A DNA stretch of 64,000 nt, taken from contig NC_057790.1 in the NCBI RefSeq assembly GCF_014905175.1, positions 17,510,469 through 17,574,468 of the forward strand. Reading direction: 5' to 3'. The translations under genes were made by a program, and so were the position numbers. The notes under the pieces were generated by a model that saw only the letters and a list, made by a program, of their open reading frames with translations, had not been told where the DNA came from and did no database searches. Shown in pieces: positions 26,601 to 37,600 of this stretch; the first letter of the stretch is position 1, and each line of letters begins with the position of its first letter. Source of the stretch: Aphidius gifuensis. Its lineage: Eukaryota > Arthropoda > Insecta > Hymenoptera > Braconidae.

Positions 26601-29065
26601 TTTGGGGTAACAGGAATATAGAATAGGCCAAGAGGTATTCTGTTTTTTTTTAAATTCAAATTCGTATTGGTTTTTTTTTAAATTTTGAATGGAAAAATAA
26701 ATTTGGGGTAACAGGAATATAGAATAGGGAAAGAGGTATTCTGTTTTTTTTTAAGTTCAAATCTTTATTGGTTTTTTTTAAAATTTTGAATAGAAAAATA
26801 AATTCGGGGTATCAGGAATATAGAATAGGCAAAGAGGTATTCTGTTTTTTTTTAAATTCAAATTTGTATTAAATGACTCTTGAATTTTAAATGGAAAAAT
26901 AAATTTGCGGTATCAGGGATATAGAATAAGCCAAGAGGTATTCTGTTTTTTTTCAAATTCAAATTTGTATTGGTTTTTTTTTAAATTTTGAATGGAAAAA
27001 TAAATTTGGGGTAACAGGAATATAGAATAGGCAAGAAGGTATTCTGTTTTTTTTTTAATTCAAATTCGTATTGGTTATTTTTTAAATTTTGAATAGAAAA
27101 ATAAATTTGGGGTAACAGGAATATAGAATAGGCAAAGAGGTATTCTGTTTTTTTTTAAATTCAAATTTGTATTGTTTTTTTTTTAAATTTTTAATGGAAA
27201 AATAAATTTGGGGTAACAGGAATATAGAATAGGCAAAGAGGTATTCTGTTTTTTTTTAAATTTAAATTTGTATTGTTTTTTTTTTAAATTTTGAATAGAA
27301 AAATAAAATTGGGGTAACAGGAATATATAATAGGCAAGAAGGTATTCTGTTTTTTTTTAAATTCAAATTCGTATTGGTTTTTTTTTAAATTTCGAATAGG
27401 AAAATAAATTTGGGGTATCAGGAATATAGAATAGGCAAGAAGGTATTCTGTTTTTTTTTCAAATTTAAATTTATATTGAATATCTTTTGAATTTTGAATG
27501 GAAAAATAAATTTGGGGTAACAGGAATATAGAATAGGCAAAGAGGTATTCTGTTTTTTTTTAAATTCAAATTTGTATTGGTTTTTTTTCAAATTTTGAAT
27601 GGAAAAATAAATTTGGGGTAACAGGAATATAGAATAGGCAAAGAGGTATTCTTTTTTTTTTTAAATTCAAATTTGTATTGGTTTTTTTTTAATTTTGAAT
27701 ACAAAAATAAATTTGGGGTATCAGGAATATAGAATAGGCAAGAAGGTATTCTGTTTTTTTTCAAATTCAAATTTATATTGAATATCTTTTGAATTTTGAA
27801 TGGAAAAATAAATTTGGGGTAACAGGAATATAGAATAGGCAAAGAGGTATTCTGTTTTTTTTTAAATTCAAATTTGTATTGGTTTTTTTTTAAATTTTGA
27901 ATAGAAAAATAAATTTGAAGTATTAGAAATATAGAATAGGCAAAGAGGTAGTCTGTTTTTTTTTAAATTCAAATTTGTATTAAATATCTCTTCAATTTTA
28001 AATGGAAAAATAAATTTGGGGTAACAGGAATATAGAATAGGCAAAGAGGTATTCTGTTTTTTTTTAAATTCAAATCTTTATTGGTTTTTTTTTGAAACTT
28101 TAAATGGAAAAATTAATTTGGGGTAACAGGAATATAGAATAGGCGAGAAGGTATTCTGTTTTTTTTTTAATTCAAATTTGTATTGGATTTTTTTTAAATT
28201 TTGCATAGAAAAATAAATTTGGGGTAACAGGAATATAGAATAGGCAAAGAGGTATTCTGTTTTTTTTTAAATTCAAATTTGTATTGTTTTTTTTTTAAAT
28301 TTTTAATGGAAAAATAAATTTGGGGTAACAGGAATATAGAATAGGCAAAGAGGTATTCTGTTTTTTTTTAAATTCAAATTTGTATTGTTTTTTTTTTAAA
28401 TTTTGAATAGAAAAATAAAATTGGGGTAACAGGAATATAGAATAGGCAAGAAGGTATTCTGTTTTTTTTTAAATTCAAATTCGTATTGGTTTTTTTTTAA
28501 ATTTCGAATAGGAAAATAAATTTGGGGTATCAGGAATATAGAATAGGCAAGAAGGTATTCTGTTTTTCTTCAAATTCAAATTTATATTGAATATCTTTTG
28601 AATTTCGAATGGAAAAATAAATTTGGGGTAACAGGAATATAGAATGGGCAAAGAGGTATTCTGTTTTTTTTTAAATTCAAATTTGTATTGGTTTTTTTTC
28701 AAATTTTCAATGGAAAAATAAATTTGGGGTAACAGGAATATAGAATAGGCAAAGAGGTATTCTTTTTTTTTTTAAATTCAAATTTGTATTGGTTTTTTTT
28801 TAATTTTGAATACAAAAATAAATTTGGGGTATCAGGAATATAGAATAGGCAAGAAGGTATTCTGTTTTTTTTCAAATTCAAATTTGTATTAAATATCTCT
28901 TGAATTTTAAATGGAAAAATAAATTTGGGGTATCAGGGATATAGAATAGGCCAAGAGGTATTCTGTTTTTTTTTCATTTCTTAATTTTAATAAATTTTTT
29001 TTTAAACTTTGAATGAAAAATTTATGTAGGGTAGCAGGGATATAGAAGAGTTAAAGAGGTATCTT
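17640..29065. repeat. Tandem satellite array, about 101-bp monomer, about 113 copies
   Basis: Successive copies of the landmark GGGGTAACAGG fall at a regular spacing; four consecutive copies give 101 bp each (17821, 17922, 18023, 18124). Each monomer has a conserved core of about 50 bp running from GGGGTAACAGGAATATAG through AGAATAGGCAAAGAGG to TATTCTG plus a T tract. A more variable A/T tail follows and occurs in several classes: TATTGGTTTTTTT, GCATTGAATATCTTTCG, TATTAAATGACTCTTG and TATATTGAATATCTTTTG types. Core variants include GGCAAAGAGG, GGCCAAGAGG and GGCAAGAAGG, and GTAACAGG against GTATCAGG. The first (about 17640) and last (about 28975-29065) copies are degenerate. Because 101 is not a multiple of 3, the open frames inside are short and not coding. 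It is interrupted by the gap at 25645-25744. Confidence 0.97.
25645..25744. other. Assembly gap (100 N)
   Basis: Exactly 100 N bases lie inside the satellite, a conventional placeholder. The true length of missing satellite is unknown. Monomers from about 25080 to 25644 contain unusual insertions and deletions compared with the rest of the array, so that sequence is probably low quality. Confidence 0.97.
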
Positions 29066-29628
29066 AAAAATTTCAGGAAAATGTTCCCGTTACGAATTTA
29101 ATTTTTTCTCCGGAACAATTCAACGAATGGTCAGAATCAATTAGGGAAATTTAAAATAAATAGGTAAACATTATTGGCTTATTAATTCTCAAGATTATTT
29201 TTCCATCGCAGTTAAATTACAAGAATCATTTTCATAGGAAACAAACTTCAGCATCAGGAATTTCAAAAAAATACATTCGCCACCACTTTTTATTTTTATG
29301 TCGATAAGGTCGAATGTCAATATGCTCGATATATTTTTCACGTCGGTGTACAGTTTTCTTCGTTTTTCGTTGATATCTAAAAAATCCGGGAGAGCGTGGA
29401 TGCATCAGAGTCTAACCGCATGTCTAACTGTGGATTTACACTCTAAAAAAACAATACAAAATAATAGGTAAGCGTTAAATACAGTTAAATAATAAACAAT
29501 ATCAATAATCAAATAAATTGTTAATTTAAACAATTATCATTAATTTTAGATTATATTCCAACATTTTGATAGCTCATACCAAATAACAACTGTTTATTAA
29601 TCCAAATCAACAAAAAAAAAAAAAAAAA
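29066..29628 (+). promoter_or_regulatory. Satellite flank, prefoldin 5' region and 5' UTR intron
   Basis: Unique sequence resumes abruptly after the last degenerate monomer. A GC-richer stretch at about 29280-29460 probably contains the promoter and an untranslated exon. It ends at a good donor (AATAG then GTAAGCG at 29468-29474), and an acceptor (TTTTAG) lies at 29548-29549, giving a likely 81-bp 5' UTR intron. The 29390-29445 part looks somewhat structured, but no RNA family was recognised. Confidence 0.45.
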
Positions 29629-30012
29629 ATGGCAGCAAATACACAAGATGATGAATTAAAAAAAGCATTCGCCGAATTACAAGGAAAAGTTGTTGACACA
29701 TCACAAAAAGTACGTCTTGCTGATATACAAATTGATGGTTACAAACGTACAAAACAACGTGCTGAATTAACAATTAAAGAAATAAGTGGTTTAAATACAA
29801 ATAACAAAACATATGAATTGGTCGGTAGAATGTTTATGCTGGATGACATAACCAGTATTAAAAATGGCTTGGAAACAAAAATGAAAACTGCTGAAGAAAA
29901 AATAACAGCATTGGAAAATAATAAAGCTTATCTTGAACGTAATTTAAAAGAGAGTAAAAATAATATCAGAGAAATGGTTAATCAACGACAAAATAATGTT
30001 AAAACAAGCTAA
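29629..30012 (+). CDS. PFDN1: Prefoldin subunit 1
   Basis: A single coding exon encodes 127 residues, close to the 122 of human PFDN1. It is a beta-type prefoldin: an N-terminal coiled coil (residues about 5-45, with KKAFAELQGKVVDTSQKV), a beta-hairpin region (NNKTYELVGRMFMLDD) and a C-terminal coiled coil ending in ERNLKESKNNIREM. The YELVGRMF segment is characteristic of subunit 1. Prefoldin is a cytosolic hexameric co-chaperone that hands nascent actin and tubulin to the TRiC/CCT chaperonin. It is convergent with Mi-2 and lies about 560 bp from the edge of the satellite. Confidence 0.93.
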   Translation: MAANTQDDELKKAFAELQGKVVDTSQKVRLADIQIDGYKRTKQRAELTIKEISGLNTNNKTYELVGRMFMLDDITSIKNGLETKMKTAEEKITALENNKAYLERNLKESKNNIREMVNQRQNNVKTS

Positions 30013-31699
30013 TTAAATCATCAATAATTTTTTGATCTGTCAACTGTTACCATAAAAGGACAGACAAACAGTCAGACAAAATTCTTGATCATTTACATTT
30101 TCACATTATTTTGTCTTTCAAATAACAACAATAAATCATTATCATAATAATAAATGTAATGTTTTTTTTTTTTAAATTTAATTTAACAATAATTATTCAG
30201 TTATAATAAAATTTAAAAAAATCATTTTGTCCTTTTTTTTCATTACATATAATAATATCTTTAATAAATATCTTCAAAAAAACATCCACAGAGCAAAGAG
30301 AAAATGTATTTATTCATTTTTGTATATAAAAAATAAATAAATAAATCTTACATAAGTTTTTTTTTTGTTAATAGAAAATAAACAAAGATAAAAAGGTGAA
30401 GAATGTGTATGATTGTTAATGCAGTTTTAAAAATATGACAATTTTTAGTCAGTACACAAAACTGGCTGTAAATTATTGATAATACACAAAAAAAAAATAA
30501 CGAAAAACTAATCAAATTGAGCACATTAATTTTACAAATTTTTACTTATTTAATATATTTTAGTGATTCATCAACTACTCCATTAGATTTTTGTTAATTA
30601 TATTTGTAAAAATGATAAATAAATTGAAGTTTTAAACTTCTATTATCAAATGCTAATAAAATTCATCAAATAACAGTCAATTTTATTTTATATTTATTTA
30701 ATTTGTTTTTATTGTATAAAATCATTATTATCAGCTCAATGAAAAATTAAAGAAAGAAAAATTAAAGTAATTGTACTTTTATGCATCGAACATTTAATCT
30801 ATTTGCTGCAATAGATGAAAAAAAAAAAAATATATAAATCAAATAAATTATACGAACAATGCATTTTGAATTACCTATAATTCTTGCATCAAATTAAATG
30901 CATATTTTTTTTTTGTTAAATAAATTTATCTTCTTAATAATAATGGTCAACTAAGCGTTATTGATTTCATCTGATTACAATAAATTGTCGTTATCAAATA
31001 AAAAAGATAAGGACCATATTGGATTTTTTTTTTTTTCAAATGTCGACATGCTTTAAATACAAAATGTTTTTTTTTTTTTTGTTTTTTATATGGTACGCCA
31101 AATGTACAGATAATAAATACAGAGAAGTGTAATTTTTTTTTTTTTTTATTGTTACGTATTATTACGTGTATCAATTTTTATCATTTTTTTTTTTTTGTTT
31201 TAAATCTTAGGTTTTTAAAAGTGAAAAATCAACTAATCTAATGTGATTCTCACGAAAAAAATAATATTACAAATCGCACAAAAGAAAAATCATTCGTTCA
31301 TCTTATATTCAATTAAAAAATAATCATAAAAAAAGAAAAAAAAAAAACTTTTTAATTTTGTCAAGAGTTTTGTTTATGACACATACACTTATTAATTTTC
31401 TGAATATATTTTTCAGAGTCATCATTTTTTTTTTTAATTGAAAATGCTGCACGCAAAAAAAAAAAAATAAAATAAAAACGATAAAAAAAAAAAAAAAAAA
31501 AACAATACACAGGTTCATACTAGACTGGAAATTTATCAGAATAATAATTATAATTATAATAATAATATTAATAATATTAATAATAAAATAATATTTTTTT
31601 TTTGTTTTTTTTTTAGTCAGGTAGCAGCATTATTTGATGGATGATGATAATAATAATAACAATGACATTTTAATTCATTTTGTTGATTGGATTATTAAG
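30013..31699. other. Convergent intergenic region rich in homopolymers
   Basis: This holds the 3' flanks of prefoldin 1 and Mi-2. Poly-A and poly-T tracts of 8-18 bases recur, especially at 31020-31520, and short (AAT)n runs occur near 31550-31590. No gene was seen. Confidence 0.5.
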
Positions 31700-34600
31700 T
31701 CATTTCGAACCTGTAAAACCCTGTGGGGGTTGTCCCGGTACCGAGAACTGTGGCCTGAAATTGCTAAAATTAGCTGCACCAGCAAATGATGCTGGTAATT
31801 GTCCACCAGAAAAACCAGCTGGAAATTGTTGTGCTAATAATGCAGCTTGACCAGTTGGTGTTGTTGCACCACCAGGTGCTGTTGCAGCAAGACGACTGAG
31901 AATTGAACGTTCAGACATTTGTAAACGTTGTGCAACTGGTGGTATACGTGCTAATGTTGCTGGTAAACGACTAACATCAGATTTCATATCTGATAAAAGT
32001 TCTTCCAATTGATTCAATACTTTATGTAGTACAGCATTTGCTGGTTTATTACCAGCAAGTGATTCTTTACTAAGATGTTGATGTGATTCAGCAAGACATT
32101 CAACTTCAGCAAATCTTGCATTAAGACTCATTGCTGGATGATTTGGATCTTGTGTTAAATTAAGATATGCTGCTCTTCTTAATTGTTCTTCAATAACAAG
32201 TGCTTGTTCTAATAATTTAAAACGTCTTGCAAGAAATTTATTTTTAATTTCCAAAAAATTACCTTTACCAACATCCATTTTAAATGGTTCATTTATTATT
32301 GCAAATCTAATATCATTTTGTATATCTTGCCAACGTCCATAACCATGTGTTACAATACCAGCAAGTAACCAATAATCATGTCTTCTATGCCATATTTCAT
32401 ATTCACGTCCTGGCACTGCAGCTTTTTCTTCATTTAACCATAATGTATGTAATTCAGTAAAACCACCATCAGCAATATTAAACATAAATTTACGTTTTGG
32501 TTTAATATCAACTTCATTATCTTTGCTATCTTTATCTTTTGTATCTTTTGTATCTTTATTTTCAGCATCTTCTTCATCATCTTTGACAATAACAACTTCC
32601 TCATCATTTTCAACCTTTGGCTTTGTTTCATTATCAGATTTTTCATCATTTTTTATTAGAGTTATTGTTGTTTCTGCTGGTGTTGTTATTGGTTTTTCAG
32701 TTTTAAGATCAACTGGTTCTTTATCTTTATCAGAATTTTCATTTTCTGTTATTTTTTCTTCTTCATTGTCTTTTTGTTTATCATTAACAATTTCAGATAT
32801 TTCTTTAGTATCTTTTGATTCATCTTTTATTTCTTTAATATCTAATTTTTCTTTTTCTTTTTCTTTATCATCTTCTTTAATTTCTTTATCATCAGTAGAC
32901 TCAGAACTTATAGATTTTGATTCAGTTTCAGTTGTATTTGTTGTTTCTGATGGTGATGTAACAGTAGTTGGAGATGTAGTAGTACTACTAGTAGTTGTTG
33001 TTTCTGCTGTTGCAGTTGTTGTTGTTGTTTCTCCTGCTGTTTCTGTTGCTGCTGTTGTTGTAGTTGTTGTTGTACCATCTGTGGCAACGACAGTTGTTGT
33101 TGTTGTTGCTACTGTTGTCGGACTAACGGCATTTGTAACTGTTGTAGTTGCATTACTATTAGCAGCACCAGAAGCAGTTGTTGTTGTAGCAGTAGCTGTT
33201 GATGCAGCATCACCAGTAACTGTTGTTATTGTTGTTCCAGCTGCTACAGCTGCTATTGTTGCTGTACCATCATTTTTAACAGGCTCAACTGGTTTACGAA
33301 TCATTTCAGGCATTGAATAATATCCATTAATATGTTCAAATTCTTGTACTTTTTTACGTATCAATGACATGACACCAATTCTTGTTAATACATGTTGACG
33401 ACTTAAACCCTCACGTGGTACACCATCAGCAAATGTTTCAGCATTATCAGCACCAGGTTCACAAAGATGACGCATAAATAATGAAACGTAGGCCTTGAAG
33501 TTCTTTTCGGATTTTCCCCTGAGGTCTCGCACCAACCTACAGATATAAGCAGTCCAGACTATAATTCTCGCTCTGACTAGAATATCATGTTTTATCTAAT
33601 TTTTAAGTTAACTTAAAGCTAAATTAATCCTGTCAACTTACCATTGTGAATTAAATGCATCTTGTGGTGGCATTCCATATCTCATTATTGCATTTAAAAA
33701 TGCTTTTCTTTGTCTGGCATTAAATCCAAGTACCTATAATTAAAATAAACAACAAACATTTTAAAAAATTTCAAATATATAAAATAAAATAAAATAGATA
33801 AATGAAAAATAAATTATTACCTCCATATTTCCATTGACTCTTGCTAAAAGTGGTGGTAATGGTCTATCTTTTTCATCACGTCTTTCAAGACGACGTCTAC
33901 TACGTCTTGATAATAAATCTCCATCACCTTTTTCATCAAAATCGTCATCCTCTTTATCATCATCACTTGGTGCACTAAAATCACTATTATAATCAGACAA
34001 ATTTTCTTGCCATGGTTGATCATCACGTGCACCTTGATCACCAGTAACACCACCATCACTATAATTAATTTGTTTTCTAACACGTTTACCTTTGCCAAGT
34101 GTTCTAGCAATATCTTCTTGTTGTTGTTCATAATGATGTCTTAATAATTTAATCCAATATGCTGGATCAGTATTTTCAGCTTCTTGTTTAATAATTTCAG
34201 TATCAGCTTCTTCTTCAATTTCACCTTCTTTAGTAACATATGATGCAACTTTAAATGAACTTAAATATTCATTTGCCCAATTTTCTTTTTGTTCAATTCC
34301 TTCTTTACTACGATCTAATAATTCAGCAACAGCTTTTTCATCATAATGAATAGCTTCATCTTCTTTACCTTCTTCTTCTTTAAATAATTCTTCAGTACCA
34401 AAACGTAATATATCATCAAGTTCTTGTTTTGAAAAATTTGAACCTTTACCACCCATACCAGGTCTAACAACTAAATGTGTAAGCATCATTTTTCTTTTAG
34501 CAACTTGTGTAACACGTTCTTCAACTGAATTACGTGTTACAAAACGATATATCATAACTTTATTTGCTTGTCCAATACGATGAGCACGTGAAAATGCTTG

Positions 34601-37600
34601 TATATCATTATGTGGATTCCAATCAGAATCATAAATTATCACAGTATCTGCTGTTGCTAAATTAATACCAAGACCACCAGCACGTGTTGATAATAAAAAT
34701 ACAAATTGTTGTGCACCAGGTGCATTAAATCTATCAATAGCTTCTTGGCGTTGTGTACCAGTTATATTACCATCAATTCTTTCATATTTATAACCTTCAC
34801 CCTCAAGATAATCTTCAAGTATATCTAACATTTTTGTCATTTGTGAAAATATTAATACACGATGACCATCTAAACGTAATTTTGTTAACATTGTACTTAA
34901 TAATACAAGTTTACCAGCAGCTTTAATTAATGCTGTTGTTTCATAATTACCATTTGGTCCAGTTGGTGCTTCTTGTGAAGCTGCAGGAAATAAATATGGA
35001 TGATTACAACATTTTTTTAAATCCATCATAATATTTAATAATGATACTTGTTGTCCACCACCCTTGGGATTTAATGCTTCGAAATTTCTTGTTAAAATAT
35101 ATTTATAATATTTTTTTTGCATTGGTGATAATTCAACACGTACAATAAATTCTGATTTACTTGGCATATTTTTTAATACATCAGCTTTTAAACGACGTAA
35201 CATATGTGGTCCTAACATTTCATGTAATTTTTTAACTTGTTCTTCTTTAGATATATCAGCAAATTCATTTTGAAATGTTGATAAATCATTAAATTTATCA
35301 CGACAAAGAAAATTTAATAAATGAAATAATTCTTCAAGATTATTTTGTAATGGTGTACCAGTTAATAATAATTTATATGCAATATTATATGATGCCAATA
35401 ATCTAAAAAATTTTGATTGATTTGATTTTAATCTATGTGCTTCATCAACAACTAATACAGCCCAATCAATGGAGCCTAAACATGCTGAATCAATTGATAC
35501 AAGTTCATAACTTGTTAATAATACATTAAATTTAATTTGTGATGAACGTATTTTTGATGCACGTCCACCACGTACAGCACCTTCTTCAAATGACATTTCA
35601 TTTTCACGTATAACAATACGTGAATCTTTATCACCAACATATGTTACACAATAAAAATCAGGTGCCCATGTTTCAAATTCACGTTCCCAATTAATAATTG
35701 TTGATAATGGTACTGATACTAAAAATGGTCCTTTACAATGTCCCTCTTTATATAATGAATATAAAAATGTTATTGTTTGAATTGTTTTACCAAGACCCAT
35801 TTCATCAGCAAGAATTGTATCAATCCCTTGACCCCATGAATAACGTAACCAATTAAGACCCTCTAATTGATATGGATGAAGTTGCATACCAGTTATTTCT
35901 AAATAATCTGGTTGTCTTTCATATTTTTTTTTTAAATCAGTTGTTGGTTTATCTGGTGGTGGTGTATATCTTTTTGGTACTCTTTCTTCATCATCAATAA
36001 GTTCACGTGTTTTAGATTTTTTACCTTTACCTTTTTTACCTTTTCTTGATGTTGTACCTTCAAGTGAATTTGCTGCACGTAAATCAGAATAATAATCAAT
36101 AGCTTGTTTTAAACCAGGTATATCTTCATGTTCATCTTCCCATGTTGCTAAATCATATCCTAATTCACGCCATTTAACTAAATATGTTGCTCTACCATCA
36201 CGTTGAAGACGATGATTAATAACACGATGTACAACTAACCATTCTGGACGTACACCATAACGATAAAATCTTTCTTCAAGATTATATTCATCACGATTAT
36301 GACCACCATCATGATCTCTTAAACGTTTAACACGACTATCACTTTCATCAAGTGGTTCTTCAAGTTTTGGTGGTTCATCCATATCATATTTTCTTGAATA
36401 ATTTCTAAACATAAGTGGATGAAATACATCAAGTTGTAATTCAGTTATCCAATCACAATGCCAATATGACATATCAGCCCATTTAACAAAAAATTCACGT
36501 ATTTTACGTGTTTTTGGTGGTGTTTTACTTGTTGATGGTTCATCAGATGATTCATCTGTTATTTCTTTCCATCTCCATGTTAATATTTTTGATACTTTAG
36601 CCATTATTGGTGGACATGAACATCTTGGACATTTCCATGAACCTTCTGGTATTTCTGTTAATGGAGGATTTAAACAATGAGTGTGATATGCACTTGTACA
36701 ACTATCACAACATAGTAATTCACCACCGTCCTTACACACTCGACAAAATTCCATGTGTTCATCATCATCATCAGCAGCACCTTTAAATATAAATTAAATA
36801 TTAATCATCATAACAGTATTAATTATTAATTATTATTAATTATTGTTATATCATACACACATTTTCATTCAAAAATATAAAATAAAAATGGTTTAATAAT
36901 AACAATATAAATATAAATGTAAATAATAATGGATCCTTTTCTTCCACACATAGAATGACACATAATCAATCTAGAGGAGTGGATTTTGGGAAAGGATTTT
37001 TTATCTAAGGTACCTGTTATACCTTCGCCTTCGCAGTGTGGACAGCTCCATTTTCCTTCAGGTGTTTCTTCTAATTCTGGCTCAAGACAAACTAAATGAT
37101 ATGCTCTTGGGCATGTATCACAAAGTATTATTTCACCACCTTGTTGACAAACTTCACAATAATCTTGATGATCAGTCTGTTTATTGAGAAACAAAAATTA
37201 ATTAAATATAAAATTATTATTTATATATTATATTAATGTAGATATACTAAATTTATAAATAAATATACTTTCCTCGCCATCTGGAAATTTAGATGCTGTT
37301 TTTTTTGTTTTTTTCTTTTTAGTTTTATTACCAATCTTTGTTTTGGCCTTTCTACGTATTGGTGGTTCAGCTGGTACTTCTGGTGCATTATCTTCAACTT
37401 TAGTTGCATCTTCAACTGGATCCTCAGCATCAGCTAACATTTGTTCAAATTCCATATCAGAATCACGATCAGTACCAGCAGTACTACCTTCAGCTTCTTC
37501 ATCAGAACTTCCACGTTTTCTTTTGCCTAATTTAATTTTAAGTGTTGGTACTTTTGATGCTTTTTTTCCTTTTTTAGCACGTGAACCACGTGATTTACGT

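Noticed and set aside
20022..28881. Minus-strand open frames of 60-122 residues in the satellite (SIFLLPQIYFSIQN-type repeats)
   Set aside because: The 101-bp period shifts frame at each monomer, the frames are short and broken irregularly, and they follow the repeat rather than any gene structure.
17640..29065. CRISPR-like array
   Set aside because: Periodic, but the units are contiguous satellite monomers without unique spacers, in a eukaryotic genome.
29280..29460. Structured RNA gene next to the satellite
   Set aside because: The patch is GC-richer and could fold, but no H/ACA, C/D, tRNA or snRNA motif set is complete. A promoter plus untranslated exon of prefoldin 1 explains it better.
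32523..33320. 265-residue plus-strand open frame
   Set aside because: It is the antisense of the Thr-rich and acidic part of Mi-2. Repeated ACA/GAT-type codons give a stop-free complement rich in Val, Ser and Phe. It has no sensible protein character.
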